Source: Eustoma russellianum (taxonomy: Eukaryota; Streptophyta; Magnoliopsida; Gentianales; Gentianaceae). From it: 64,000 nucleotides of DNA. Under the pieces are notes generated by a model, which ran no database searches, was not told the origin of the DNA, and saw nothing but the letters and a program-made list of their open reading frames with translations. The DNA is taken from the NCBI GenBank assembly GCA_036186865.1, contig AP025071.1:11987254-12051253 (forward strand). Direction: 5' to 3'. Below are positions 43,960 to 56,570 of the stretch, piece by piece. The position numbers were made by a program, and so were the translations under genes. Position 1 is the stretch's first letter. Every line of letters starts with the position of its first letter.

Positions 43960-45271
43960 TGAGTAAGGTTGGAAGAACTTCCCTGTATGATATGAGACGC
44001 ACTACGTGTCAGAATGGTCGATGGTGGCAGGGGGGTAAATCCTTGCGAGCTCGACGTTTACGACGTGGAACCACCGGGATGAACACAGCTTCCTCCTCCT
44101 GACCTTCCAGACGCAAAATTAATACCTCGTCCTCCGGTGACGTCTGCATGAGCTGCATGCGGCGGGCAACATCCGCGGGTACAGTAGGAATTTCCTCTAC
44201 CGAAGTGTCCGCAGGCATATCATTATCTGACGAGTGCCCAATATCCAGCGGTGTATGGTAAGTTGGCACATGGTTATCCACAGCATCACAGAATTCATCC
44301 TGCGTATGGTCATCGGGGGCATTATCAGGTGGTAATGGGTCCTGATCGGCTGATAGATTGGCAGCGGTATATAGATCATCGTGAGGCCCAGTTGGATCAG
44401 CCGAAAAGAATGGAGCGTGCACATTGTGGCCCATGTTATCTTCTCCTGTGGACCTGTGATCTTGAGCCAAGGGATTGTCCGAGGGTTTACGTTTTACCGG
44501 TGTCCAGCGCGTCTTGGGCCGACTAGCCGGGGGAGGCGGAGGAGGGGGCGGGGGTATACTGGACGCCCCTTTTGGTGGACATGCAGCGGTTGCATGTCCC
44601 AGTCTACGACAGGCGGTGCAAAATAGAGGAAAATCTTCATATACTATTGTCTGCAATATGAAACGCCCTTTCGCTTGGAGATATATCTTTTGCGGCAATT
44701 CTTGAGACACATCAATCTCCACACACACTCGGGCGACCGACGGCCGCAGTCCTTTGGAAGTTGCAATATCAAGTTTAATCGACAAACCAATAGGCCGGAC
44801 GATTTCAAACAAAGCCTCCCGCTGATGGAGGTGGACGGGCAATGCGGGGAGGGCAATCCAAACTGGGAAAATGGGAACATCGGACGAAGGATCAAAATCT
44901 ACAGTCCACTTCGTAACCCTCATATGACACCCAGATATATGCCAAGATTGGCGATAAAAACACCAGAGATAGTCGGCCTCATTACGAAAGTTCATCAAAA
45001 TATGTGATTGATCAAGCAGTGTAATCCGAAGATCATGATGAAATCCAATTTTCTCGAAAACATCTCGTATGACTTTTAACGGTGGACGGCCATACCAAAA
45101 AGTGCCAACCAATGTATACCGGAAAGGAGCAGCAAGAGCATCAATTTTCAAATCAAGAAAAGAAACCAGGGGAATACCTTTGTAGCGAGTAGCCGGCTTT
45201 GGCGAGATGGAGACTGACGGGGTAACGCTGGAACTGGCAACGACTGCAGCAAATGATGGTGCAGTCGCCAT
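43956..45271 (-). pseudogene. LINE copy 2 ORF1, frameshifted near its end
   Basis: It is open for 420 codons from ATG 45271, with DUF4283 ('LVGTFWYGRPPLKVIRDVF') and a CCHC knuckle (FCTACRRLGHATAAC), then a polyproline run. A frameshift in a G-run at 44030-44035 diverts the last 20 or so residues; the original stop overlapping ORF2 as ATGA is still visible at 43956-43958. Most of the protein could still be made. Function is as for copy 1 ORF1. Confidence 0.88.
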
Positions 45272-45470
45272 AACGGGTGCGAATGGGGAGAAAGGAAGCA
45301 GCTTGGATGCGGAGCAGAATGAAGGAGTGGAAATCGCCGATCACGGCGTGAGGACAACAGCGGAAAAGGAAGCCTGAAGCGGCGGCGGCTAGCGTCGCCG
45401 AAAGAGATGATCGCCAGACCGCATTCAGTTTTTTTAATCCACATACATCATATACATATACATATACATA

Positions 45471-45475
45471 CATAC

Positions 45476-45519
<44 letters not shown>

Positions 45520-45680
45520 TTTTATATAACACATTTCTTTATTCCATCCTCTAATCTTTTGACTCTTTCTTTTCATATCGAACATATTTATATTAACTAC
45601 ATCTAATAAAACTTATTCTTTTTCCTCTTGTTACCCTTATGGCCGAATACCTCCATATATATATATATACATATATATAT
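45471..45680. repeat. AT-rich spacer with (TA)n, between LINE copies 2 and 3
   Basis: No gene. A TA run at 45478-45518 is followed by pyrimidine-rich sequence related to 38640-38785, then TA/CATATA repeats (45656-45695). Confidence 0.75.
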
Positions 45681-45781
45681 ACATATACATATATAATATA
45701 TCTGTGTGGAATATAAGAAAATGCTCTGGAACCCTGCGATCCTCACCGGCCGCGGCGCTCATCGCCGCTGCTGATACCGCC

Positions 45782-47149
45782 ATGCGATCAACTTACTGCT
45801 TACCATATTTTCTCAGCAATGACAATGCCCGATCATGCACTGGCTGCGTACTCGCAGCCGCCACCCATATCAAAAACCTACGCCTCCTTTTTTCTTCACA
45901 AACAGCGCCTCTTCTCCCAAAAACAATTCAAAAATACAAAGGAGGGCCTATGATCACCTTCACCACTGATGAAATCAACTCATTAGCGTAGCCATACAAA
46001 CTCACATTGGTTGGAACTTTCTGGTTTGGTAGACCACCTATAGCCACCATTCGATCATTAGTGGATCACATTGGTTTCTCTGGATCAGTAAAGGTTGGCC
46101 TTTTGGATGAAAAACACGTTCTTTTGCATTTTGATCATGAGCAGGATTATTTACGTTGCTTTTCACGGCAAAGATGGACAATTTCGGGTAAACACATGAG
46201 GGTCACGAAATGTACTCCAGATTATGATCCCTCTATTGAAGTGCCCATCGTTCCAATATGGATATCTCTTCCCAGTCTCCCGATCCATTATCACAGAAAA
46301 GATGCCCTTTTTCAGATTGCATCCATGATAGGCCTGCCAAGGAAGATGGACGCAGCCACAACAGCTGTTAGCCGCCCTTCGGTTGCAAGAATTTGTGTTG
46401 AATTAGACGTCTCCAAGGAGTTACCGCAGCGCATCCATATTCAAGGGCCATCAAAAATTATTACACAAACTGTGGAATATGAAGAATTGCCTGCTTACTG
46501 CTGCTCTTGTTATCGGTTGGGTCATGAGGCAAAGGATTATGGTAAACATTCAGACCCACCGCCACAACCAAAAATAAAACCACAGCAGCGTCCACCAAAG
46601 GAAAAACCGGACAAAACACAATGCTGGACACCAAAGAAACTCAATCCTCAAGATGGTCCAGTGCATGAAATACGCAGCAACACTACTCCAGCAGCCCAGC
46701 CGGAGGCGTACCTCTTGACACCAGTGGCAGACACAACAGTTCATACATCTACGTCAAGGACCAATATTAGATCCCCAAACATATAACGCAATATAGATAC
46801 TTCATCAACACAAGACCTATCCCGTCTCAAAGGGGTGGATGACTGTATCATCCATGAACTAGCAAAACCACATGACTTCACATCATTCTCAGATAGTGAA
46901 TTGTTCTTAGCTACTCATGTTATCGATGCACATGACGTAGAAATTTTTGATGAGATGGCAGCAGGTATACAATCTGTGTATTTGGATGCTTGTAGCGATA
47001 ACGCCAATGAAAATGCCACTGATGCACCCAAGGCAATCTCTCCACAAAGATTGCTTCGTCGTCCAGCGCAACCTGCAACTGTTTCGCCTAGAATCTCCAG
47101 GTTACGTGCAGCGCAACTCTTTAACTCCTTTGACCCTTTAACACAATGA
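45782..47149 (+). pseudogene. LINE copy 3 ORF1, one frame with two stops
   Basis: DUF4283 ('LVGTFWFGRPPIATIRSL') and the zinc-knuckle region are present, but the last zinc ligand is lost (CCSCYRLGHEAKDY, Cys to Tyr). TAG at 45989-45991 and TAA at 46784-46786 interrupt an otherwise continuous frame to the stop at 47147-47149, which overlaps the ORF2 ATG as ATGA. The start ATG at 45782 is the most likely by alignment with copy 5. Confidence 0.85.
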
Positions 47150-50100
47150 AGTTACTACTTTGGAACGTTAGAGGTATCCGTACCTAAGGGTTATCTCTCT
47201 AATTAGACGGTACAAGCTGCATGGATTAATACTAATTGAACCACGGTCAAGAATCAAAAACTTAACGCCGTATCGATTGCGTTTTGATTTCTCTAAGGCA
47301 GTATCCGTGTGTAATGATAATATATGGTTTTTTGGAAGGACTCTATTATCTCCTTGGAAGAGACGCAGCATGGAACTCAAAATTGCTCTTTTAAATTGAC
47401 GTGGCTGGCCTCTGGGGATCCATTCTGGCTTACTGCGGTATATGCATTACATAACATCACTGCTAGGCAGCCATTATGGAATGATTTACGAAATTTACAT
47501 GATCAGATCCAAATACCATGGCTAGTAGCTGGAGATTTTAACACTTTCCGTACATTTGAGGAGCACTGTGGACGCTCATCTCCCTCCTTGCGTCATCTAC
47601 AAGATTTCAACAATTGTATTGCAGATTGTGATCTTCAGGAAATACCATTCATAGGATCATTATATACATGGAGTGATGGACGTGGATTAGGGCGGGTATG
47701 CCGTCGTCTAGATCGATACTTATGCAACTTGTTATTTACTGACCTCTATCCATCTTCTCATTGTCAACATCTGTCTAGAACCATATCGGATCACTGCCCT
47801 TTACTCCTTCTGTGTGATATGTCAGTGTCAAGAACACCTGCTGCATTTAGATATCGGGATGTGTGGACCACACACTTGGACTTTGATTCTTTTGTCCAAC
47901 ATCAATGGCGCTCATTTCCAACGGTAGGTGGCATGTGGGGATTTTGTGAAAAGCTTCGGATTTTAAAGAAACAGTTATGACAGTTGAATAAAGAGGTATT
48001 TGGAAATATTTTTGATGCGGTGGCCATGGCTGAAGAGGATGCAATTATACAAGAAAGGCCTATGATGAACTGAGGACGGAGGAAGCTCTAGAACAACATA
48101 ACCGAAGTCAAGCAAAACTCAAATTGGCACAAAATAGAGCTTTCTTATATTGGAAGCAGAAAGCCAATATTAAATGGTTAAAAGAGGGAGACGCCAATAC
48201 TGCATATTATCATCAGTCTATAAAAGATAGACGTATGCGACAGATGATCAGAACCATTCACCAGGATGATGGAGTTGAATGTGTACAGCCCTCAGATATC
48301 GAATCAGAAGCAATTCGCTATTTCTCCACATTGTTCACTTTGGAACCTGTTCATGAGGTGGACTCTATCCTGCAATATGTTCCGTCTATTGTAACAACTG
48401 AAGATAACACAAGACTATTGAGCATGCCTACATCACAAGAAATAAAATCCGCAGTTTGGGACCTTAGCCCAAATAGTGCAGCAGGTCCAGATGGGTACCC
48501 AGGATCCTTTTACAGACACTTTTGGCAACTTATATATATGGATGTGCAAAAGGCAGTGCAAGAATTTTTTCTGGGAGTACTTGTCCCAAAGACGATGGCT
48601 GCTGCAACAATCGTTCTCATACCCAAAATCAAAGTCCCTAGGACCTTTGCAGACTATAGACCAATATGTTTGACGAACTTTATTTCAAAGGTTATCACTC
48701 GATTGATCTCTACCAGGTTGTCTCCTATTCTGCCAAAGATCATTTCCAACAAACAATCTGGCTTCATGCAAGTTAGAAACACAACTGAAAAAATCTTAAT
48801 GGCGCAAGAAATGGTCCATATAATAGGCAAAAAACCACGAGGGGGTCATGTCTTAGTTAAACTGGACATGGCAAAAGCATTTGATCGGGTAAGTTGGCGT
48901 TACTTGGAGCTCCTTCGGATAAAACTGGGATTCCATCAAATGCTAGTATGATTCATCATAAATAACTTCCATTCAACGAGGTGCTCAATACTATTAAATG
49001 GCAAGTAGGTTGGTTTCTTCCCAGTTGGACGTGGAGTCAAACAAGGTGATCCCCTATCCCCACTTCTATTTATTATCTCATCCAAGGGATTCTCTCGCGG
49101 GCTGAATACATTGATAGCGCAGAAGAAAATAAAGGGGTTTCATGCAGGCCGTACACCATGTGTTTCACATTTAGCTTTTGCAGACGACTTATTGATCTTT
49201 CTTAATGGCTCCCTGGCGAATCTAGCAAAATTTCGTGCTTTTTTGGAACTATATCAAAAGGCCTCTGGACAATTAGTTAATTATCATAAGAGTCAAGTTT
49301 TGGTGGGCGAGGGAGTATCTGGAGTGGCTGCAGCACAATCCTTGGGAATGAGATTAACGTCTCTGCCAATCAAATATCTCGGATCTTCATTGCATAAAGG
49401 GATAAATCGAGCTTCATATTGCACCACACTCCTGCAGCACTTTGATTCATATTTAAACTCTTGGTCCTCAAAATTTTATTCATGGCAGGCCGTCTTGTGC
49501 TCATCAACCATGTGCTCAATTCTGTGCCTTTACACATAATGGCTAGTTCACGGCTGCCAAAAGGAGTGATAGATGCGCTAAGCCAAAAGCTAGCCAAGTT
49601 TCTATGGAGAGATCGGCACATTTGGAAATCATGGGCTTCGGTTTGCATATCAAACACTGAAGGCGGTCTTGGTATCAGGCACTTAAAACATGTACAAAAG
49701 GCCTTTGAGTGTCAGCTCTGGTGGAAGTTTCAACAAGGCAATGAGCTGTGGACTAAATACTGCAAATCCAAATATGGAAATCGCACTACTATGTATGCCC
49801 ATATATATGATTCTCCTTTGTGGAAGCGATTATGCCGCATTGACCCATTCATGCGAGACCATGTACTTCAAATGAAAAATACAATGGATTGGATACCAGA
49901 TAGCAATGGCCAATTCTCTCTCAAATCTGCCTACATTACTATCAGCTTGACACCTGCTCAGCTGGCAGATCACCGGTTCATATGGTGGCCGACTGCACAA
50001 CCAGGTTTGCGTTTATTTCTATGGCGACTTTGGACTCACTCATTGCCTCTTGTGGAAAATTTATCCAAGTGGCAAGCAGTTAACCCCACACAATGTGTTT

Positions 50101-50996
50101 TTTGTCGATGCTCTTCTGATACCACGGATCATATCTTTCTTCATTGCACGCAAATTCGGCCAAATCTGGATTGAGGCATCCATCATGTTCTCTGGTCCTT
50201 TTCCTAGGCATGAGCCTCTTAGGCAATACTTACGTAGATGGTGGCGAATATCCTCACAATCAACAATAGCAGGGCAACTTAAATCAATTGCTCCGTCTAT
50301 TATCGCATGGGAAATCTAGAAACGATATGCAGCTGCTCGGTTTGGAGATGAGCACTTTAACTACAGGTCGAACATGTTCGTGGAGCAATTTTCACATGGT
50401 GTTCGGCAATGCAGGACAAGAAATTTGCTCATCCTTTGCCATATCTTACATCGCTTAAATTTGCGCCAGCAATCACATACAAAAGACCTCGCTTGGTGAA
50501 GTGGCATCTCCCTCCTATGGGACGACTTAAGTTAAATGTTGATGCGGCTGTTGGGAAAAAGTCTGCGTCAGGAGGAGCTGTGTTGAGAAATGAAAGGGGA
50601 CATCTCGTCTCTGCTATATGTTTTGCTCTCCCTCGTTTATCGCCACTGCGGGCTGAAATACAAGCAATGCTCTTTTCCATCCTCTACTATGCTTCGGATC
50701 ACCATTGCATCATTGTGGAAAGGGACTGTAATTCTATACTATCGCTTATACCGAACAAGCCATCTACAACAGGAAGTCTCTCACAGGACCTTGACCGACT
50801 TATTAATATTATGACTATCAACCAAGTAACATTGCAATACAGTCCGCGTGAAGCAAATGCGGCAGCACACCTCTTAGCGCGGCATGGTTTTCACGCTCAA
50901 GGGCTTCGTCAGTTTACATCAGTTCATGAACTTCCAGCTGAAGTGCGTGGAACATTACAGTTGGATCTGCAACAACTTCCCTCTATGCGCCTATAA
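47147..50996 (+). pseudogene. LINE copy 3 ORF2, multiple lesions
   Basis: It starts MKLLLWNVRG and stops after 13 codons (TAA 47186). Endonuclease blocks ('VAGDFNTFR', 'TISDHCPLL') lie at 47320-47810, with a stop at 47978. A frameshift lies near 48050. RT blocks follow ('FADYRPICLTNFISK', LDMAKAFDRVSW, 'HLAFADDLLIFL'), with a stop at 48949 and another frameshift near 49460. The zf-RVT block CVFCRCSSDTTDHIF is near 50095, with stops at 50172 and 50318. RNase H (50520-50890; NVDAAVG, ESD replaced by ERD) ends at 50996. No complete product. Confidence 0.9.
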
Positions 50997-51804
50997 ATGT
51001 CTCACATCGTGTTGGAGATTGCTATATTAAGTTGCCTATGTTTATACGCACAGGCAACATTGGTGCGTATCAAACTCATCAATTTATATTTTTGCAAGAC
51101 ATGTGTCATTTACAGTTTATGTTTACTCTTATGCTATTTTTGGTGTTGGTAAAACAAATGCTGGACTGCGGTGGGAGGCAAACAATCTGGAGGCAGCACT
51201 AACAAACATTTTTTCTCCACATCAGTATCAGGGCCCGGACGCTATTCATTGCCACCTTGGTTCAATTGGACTCAAGGTGGCTGGGGTACGTATGTTTAAA
51301 TGTTTTTTTCTCTCAGCAGTTTCTTCTCACCACTACTTATATGTCAATATTTATATTCGTCTGAGGTGAACTGGAGCAACATTAAATGGAGACAAAATCA
51401 ACTTCAACTTGGCCTGTGTGAGGTATATCATTCACTGTGGATCCTTTCCAAGAGGTTATCGCAAGCGCTCAAGCCTAGTCACCAACACCATTTCTGCAAA
51501 GCGACATCAACAACGAACGAAGACTTGCATAGTTCATGGACATCATATTACATTTCACTTACATCACAAACTGTAACATTTATGTGGTCCAATCATATAA
51601 ATATGCACGCTTTTTCCTTCGCCAAGGTTTTATCCACAAGGGTGGTTTTACTTGGCAAGGTTTTAATGCGACATATCATACATGATTGGCGTTGTAGTAT
51701 CATAAGCTATCTTCATTATTGGTTTCACTTTATGAACTATTTGTAATATGGTTTTCCCTCCGCCAAGTGCGGTCATTAATAATAAATTTCCTTTCATAAA
51801 AAAA
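50997..51804 (+). promoter_or_regulatory. LINE copy 3 3' UTR with hairpins
   Basis: Stem 1: 51031-51040 with 51049-51058 (GTTGCCTATG/CACAGGCAAC, one mismatch). Stem 2: 51251-51259 with 51273-51281 (GCCACCTTG/CAAGGTGGC, perfect). The terminal two-tier stem-loop is at 51621-51656 (GCCAAG/CTTGGC). The poly(A) run follows at 51798. Confidence 0.65.
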
Positions 51805-51827
51805 TACATATATATATGTATATGTAT

Positions 51828-52711
51828 TTTTTTAAAAAACATTTTGTTATTATAATCCCTCACTTCTGGCAGAGGAAAGCCTTATTACAAAGCAGAAAAG
51901 TATGACGATAGTAGCAGCAGATGATTACCAACATCCAAATGTATATGATATGCCGCATTAAAACCTTGCCAAGAAAAACCACCCTTGTGGATAAAACCTT
52001 GGCGAAGGAAAAAGCGTACATATTTATATAGATGGAGTGTTGATAGGTGCTACTGTATAAAATGTAATAATGTACAATCCAAATAGAGTACAAATGGAAC
52101 AAAAAAAGATTAAGACATGAAGATGCCCACTGTTGATGCATTGCCCAGGTCTGCCGGTGTCCAATAAGGGATCGACAGAAATAATAAGGAAATGCCAATC
52201 CATTTGGAAGGCATGCCACAGTGAGGATCCGTTTGTTTGCATGGGGGTTCCGAACGTCTCAGCGGAAAGATCAATATCGCCGTCGCAGCCAGCAAATTTG
52301 AGTTGTAAGACATTCCATGCAGAAGAAACATTAATCGCTGAGTGCAGCCGACATACTAAACATAGATAAAGGTCTATGACAAAACTAAAGTATGCCATAC
52401 CAGGTCTGCCTGCCCCGAGTAAAGGACAGGCAGAGACCGGGAGAAGTTGCCAATCCATTTGGAAGACATATAATGTGAGGATGTGAAGACAATGCAAAGG
52501 TAGCATCCCAGCAAGATTCCACTTGGAAATGACATGAAAATGTTCAATCCATGCACAAAGACAAAAAAACCGCAACATTATCAGCAATCAACCAGCATAG
52601 GCCAAGAAGGTAAAACAGTAGGTAGCAAATCATACCAAGCCTGCCTGAATCCCGAAGGATACAGGCAGGAAAATTATGTCTGAGCCAATCCATATGGAAG
52701 ACCTGAGTATA
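51828..52711 (-). promoter_or_regulatory. LINE copy 4 3' UTR with three hairpin modules
   Basis: Three copies of CTTCCAWATGGATTGGC (W is A or T) each precede a hairpin. Arms: 52640-52647/52662-52669 (CCTGCCTG/CAGGCAGG), 52405-52412/52427-52434 (TCTGCCTG/CAGGCAGA), and 52150-52156/52173-52179 (in RNA sense TCTGTCG/CGGCAGA, one U-G pair). Spacing is about 235-255 bases. The terminal stem-loop is at 51968-52003. Short open frames here (52024-52587) come from the repeated module and are not genes. Confidence 0.7.
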
Positions 52712-55700
52712 TCAAGAAACCCGCAAATGTACGGAAGAGAGATCCAAGGAGACAGAACTCCGGACTAACGGTGGAAGAGAGCGAGAACCATAGACTTGAG
52801 TGCATGGGTTTAACATAGCATGTTGTGCAAGGTAATGTGCTGACATGTTTGCTTCCCTGTAAATGTGATGGTACTCTAGGTGATGAAGACGCACTAACGT
52901 GTGTAGCAACTGAAGGCAATAGTTTCCATGAATCAACTGAGGGCATGACAACCGAGATATAAGCAACGCACAATCTGATTCAAGAATAAGCGATCGGTAT
53001 AGAGGCAGAAAATACAACAGACCAAAAACCGCAGCTTGTATCTCTGCATGAATAGGGGAACTTGGTGGTAAGCGGAAAGAAAGTGCTCCCACACATGTAC
53101 CAGTATGGTCTCTCAAAATAGCACCACCTGCACTATAATGTCTTCCAACTGCAGCATCTGTATTCAATTTAAATCTACCGGATGGCAGTAATCGCCAGCG
53201 CACCAAAATTGGACGTGGGTTTCGAAGCGGAGGAAGCCAAAGAAATGGTTGGCGTGGACCCGTCAATATCTTGGATCCAGCTAAAGACTTACACCACATG
53301 GTGATATCATACTGTATGGTGAACTTTAAAGACTGGATTGAAAAATTTCGTGGTTCACCGTAAACTAGGGATGCATATACACGCCACACATTGTAAGCAA
53401 TGATAGCCGGGATAATGATGCGTAAAACCCCAAGGAAAGATGAGAAGGTTGATCGATACCACCAGGAGAGTAGATATTGTCGGAGTCTCAAAGAGGTCGG
53501 GAGCGGACAGTGTAACTCGCTGGCAAAATAGCTCCAGATCGATCGAATGTTCAAGCAGTATAAAAATATATGATCCACCGTAGCCGACTCCTGCTTGCAA
53601 AAAGGGCTTTGGGAAGGACATGCTGTAAAAAACTTACGAGTATAGTCTTCAAAAGGCAATGCCGAATAAAAAATGCGCCATAGAAATATCTGAGTGACGG
53701 GCGAATGATGCTTGGACCAAATAAATTTTGCTGAAAGGAGTGTTGGACTGGAGGATCGGCATATATCATATGCACTACGCAACGAGAACTCCCCTATTGG
53801 CGTTGGAGTCCATGTAAGATGCTGCATCTGACCATTGGCGTGTGCAATACAAGTAGGATGAATCCTACAAATAAGTTTCCACACAGGTGAATCAGGTAAC
53901 CTAGGCAAATAATCCCCGCGGCGACCATATTTGTCGTACATGTATTTACTCCAAAGTGTAGTTTGTCTGTGATACGACCACCAGATACGACAATGATATG
54001 CTTGTTGTAACATGGAGAGGTTACGAAGTCCCAGTCTGCCCTCCTCTCGGGGCGTTGTAATAGTAGCCCAAGATACCCAATGATGCCTACGTCCCCAATA
54101 GAACGTTGCCATTTTGCGATGTATTATCTGGATGACCGATTTAGGCAGCCCCCCTGCTGCGAGAATATGTAAAGGCAGCGAGGATACAATTGAACGTAGC
54201 AAAACAAGCCGACCAGCAGAAGATAATAATTTAGAATTCCAACCTTAGAGGCGATCGTCTATATGCTGCAATAATGAAACACAGTATCTTGATCGGTTGA
54301 TGCCTTTATGTAAATAGGATCCAAGGTATCGAAATGGCAGGTGCGATTCCCGCATTCCCGTGATAGTCGCATAGTCTCGCCGTTGTTGTGAAGTGACTGT
54401 AGCCGATGGAATAAAACTGCTCTTCTGAAAATTAATCTTTTGACCAGAGGCATTTTCATACTGTGTCAAGAAGGAGTGAAAACGTCGAAGATTACGCTGA
54501 GTTCCCCATAAGAACACCAACAGATCGTCTGCATAGGCTAGATGGGTGATATTAAAAGGGACTCTGCCAAGACGGAAAGGCTGTAATGCTCCCGATGCTA
54601 CTAATGATTTTAATCCCCTGGTAAAACCTTCAGATGAAATAATGAAAAGCAGAGGGGACAAAAGATCCCCTTGCTTAACACCCCTGTATGGACGAAAGGA
54701 AGCTGAAGGCTGGCCATTAACTAAAATCGATAATGTGGTGGCACACAAATGATTTAAAATAAGGCGAATGAAAAACTCTGAAAAGCCAAAAGCACGAAAT
54801 AATCTCTCTAGATATTCCCAGCTGACTCTGTCAAAAGCCTTCATCATATCTAGTTTCAAGCATAACTGAGAACCACCTTTATCCAATATATGAATCATCT
54901 CGCGAGCCATAAGAACTTGCGTAGAAATATCAGAACCTGGGAGAAATCCAGTTTGCTCTGGCGAAATGATTCGTGGTAGCAAATTATTGAGTCTAGTAGC
55001 AATGATTCTCGTGCAGACTTTTCTTAAGAAATTTGTGAGGCAGATGGGCCGAAAATCACTAAAAGTGTCTGGCGATGGTTTTTTGGGGATCAAAGTGATA
55101 AGTGCACTAGCCATGACAGTAGGCTGGGGGATACCCAAGAAAAATTCCTAAACAGCCTTAACCACATCCGTATGAATAATTGACCAACAAGACCGATAAA
55201 AGTTACCATTGAAGCCATTAGGGCCTGCAGCGCTATGAGGGTCTAAATGCCAGACTGATGTCTTAATTTCCTCCACTATAGGCATCGCTGTACGCATCAA
55301 GTTGTCATCCACTGGGACTAGAGTTGGTATATTATTAAGCACGGCATCATAATTATGCGTATGTTCCTACGTAAATAGGGATGTGTAAAAAGCCATTGCT
55401 TCATCCTGAATAGTGGCAAAATCAGTGCAAAGTCTGCCATCAGATGTACGGATTTGCAATACATAGTTGAGATCGCCGACCTTTAACTATGGAATGGAAA
55501 TAGCGGGTGTTTGCATCCCCATCCTGTAACCATCTAACTCTTGCCTTCTGTTTCCAATAATGAAACTCATATAAGGAAGCTTGAATATACTCCGCTTTAG
55601 CTTTGTGGTATGCCTCACGGTTTGCGTCAGAGGAGTCAGTGTCCCACACATGTTCAGCAATGGTAAGAAATGATTCAGCATGCTTTACATTGGAAAAGAT

Positions 55701-56570
55701 GTTACCAAAAATTTCCTTATTCCAACGCTGTATATCCTTCTTCAGTCGGAACAACTTTGCATAAAAGCCATACATACCTCATGTTGTTGGATAGGATGTC
55801 CAAGCATTTTCCGCATAACTATGAAAATCTGGGTGAAGCAACCAGGAGTCTAAAAAACGGAAAGATCTGCGTCCCTCTGGAGTACCCAATCGGCATATAA
55901 ACAATAATGGAGTATGATCCGAAGAAACGCGAGGTAGATGCGAAAGGCGCGTGTCATCAAAAATATCTTGAAAAGCAGAATTATAGAACAACCAGTCTAA
56001 CCTTTGACGGACTCGGCCAAGGCCTCGACCATCAGTCCAAGTGTATCGTGACACATGATACTGCGGAGACATTAAAGAACATACTTCGATACAATCATTA
56101 AAATCTTGCAAGGAAGAAATCGACGGTTGAGAGCGTCCTGCATGATCCTCGAGAGAACAAAAAGTATTAAAATCACCCCCAACAATCCATGGCATATCAT
56201 TTGAGTCAGAGAAAGCAGATAGTGAATGCCATAATGAGCGACACAAAGATAATGAATGATTGTCGTAGATCACTGATAAGACAAAATTTTGCTGAAGGCG
56301 GCGAAATGAGAAAGTGAAATTAACGACCTGATTTTGGTCCTGTGAGCCAACCAAATGATAATCTGTGTCACGCCAAAACAACCAAATACGTTCCAGTTGA
56401 GAAGAGAAATGATTTGAAAAACCAAGATCCATAGCAAAACGAAAAATATGATGTGGTGAGTGCTTCGGTTTAATCACCGCCACTATATTCAAATGATGTT
56501 CATGTACTAAGTTGTGCAATCTAGGCAAAGAGGCACGCATGCCTCGTATATTCCAGATTAAAATATTCAT
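52712..56570 (-). pseudogene. LINE copy 4 ORF2, multiple lesions
   Basis: The endonuclease (56570-55779) is intact up to a stop at 55779, where a conserved Gly codon has become TGA. A linker (55775-55440), frame changes and stops at about 55375-55440, 55148 and 54242-54245 follow. The RT is at 55138-54245 (LDMMKAFDRVSW, 'HLAYADDLLVFL'). A long open part from 54202 to 52712 (496 codons) covers the rest of the RT region, zf-RVT (SPFCKQESATVDHIF) and RNase H (NTDAAVG, 'HAEIQAAVF', ESDC). Each catalytic centre is recognisable, but no full-length protein can be made. Confidence 0.9.

Larger units (their letters stand above)
38961..45450 (-). mobile_element. L1-type LINE copy 2, full length, degenerate
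   Basis: The element is flanked by a 20-bp duplication TATACATATACATATACATA (38941-38960 and 45451-45470), although the simple-repeat context makes the exact ends uncertain. It is the same subfamily as copies 1 and 4. It sits in the right-hand target duplication of the small truncated tail, so it inserted later. Its 3' UTR (38961-40118) is longer than that of copy 1 and contains three hairpin modules. Both ORFs are damaged. Confidence 0.9.
45681..51804 (+). mobile_element. L1-type LINE copy 3, full length, degenerate (second subfamily)
   Basis: A plus-strand element with ORF1, ORF2, a 3' UTR and an A-run at 51798-51804. TACATATATATAT is present at 45668-45680 and 51805-51817, a probable target duplication, although low complexity makes the left edge uncertain. 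Protein sequences group it with copy 5, for example RPPIATIRSLVDHIGF in ORF1. Copy 4 lies tail to tail with it only a few bases away. Confidence 0.88.

Noticed and set aside
44251..44705. Plus-strand ORFs opposite LINE copy 2 ORF1 (also 37153-37830 opposite copy 1)
   Set aside because: They are antisense to a recognised GC-rich, proline-rich coding region; Gly/Arg-rich translation is the shadow of the polyproline segment.
52024..52587. 187-aa minus-strand ORF with repeated FQMDW segments
   Set aside because: It arises from the repeated CTTCCAWATGGATTGGC hairpin module of the LINE 3' UTR. The frame is not conserved in copies 1 and 2.
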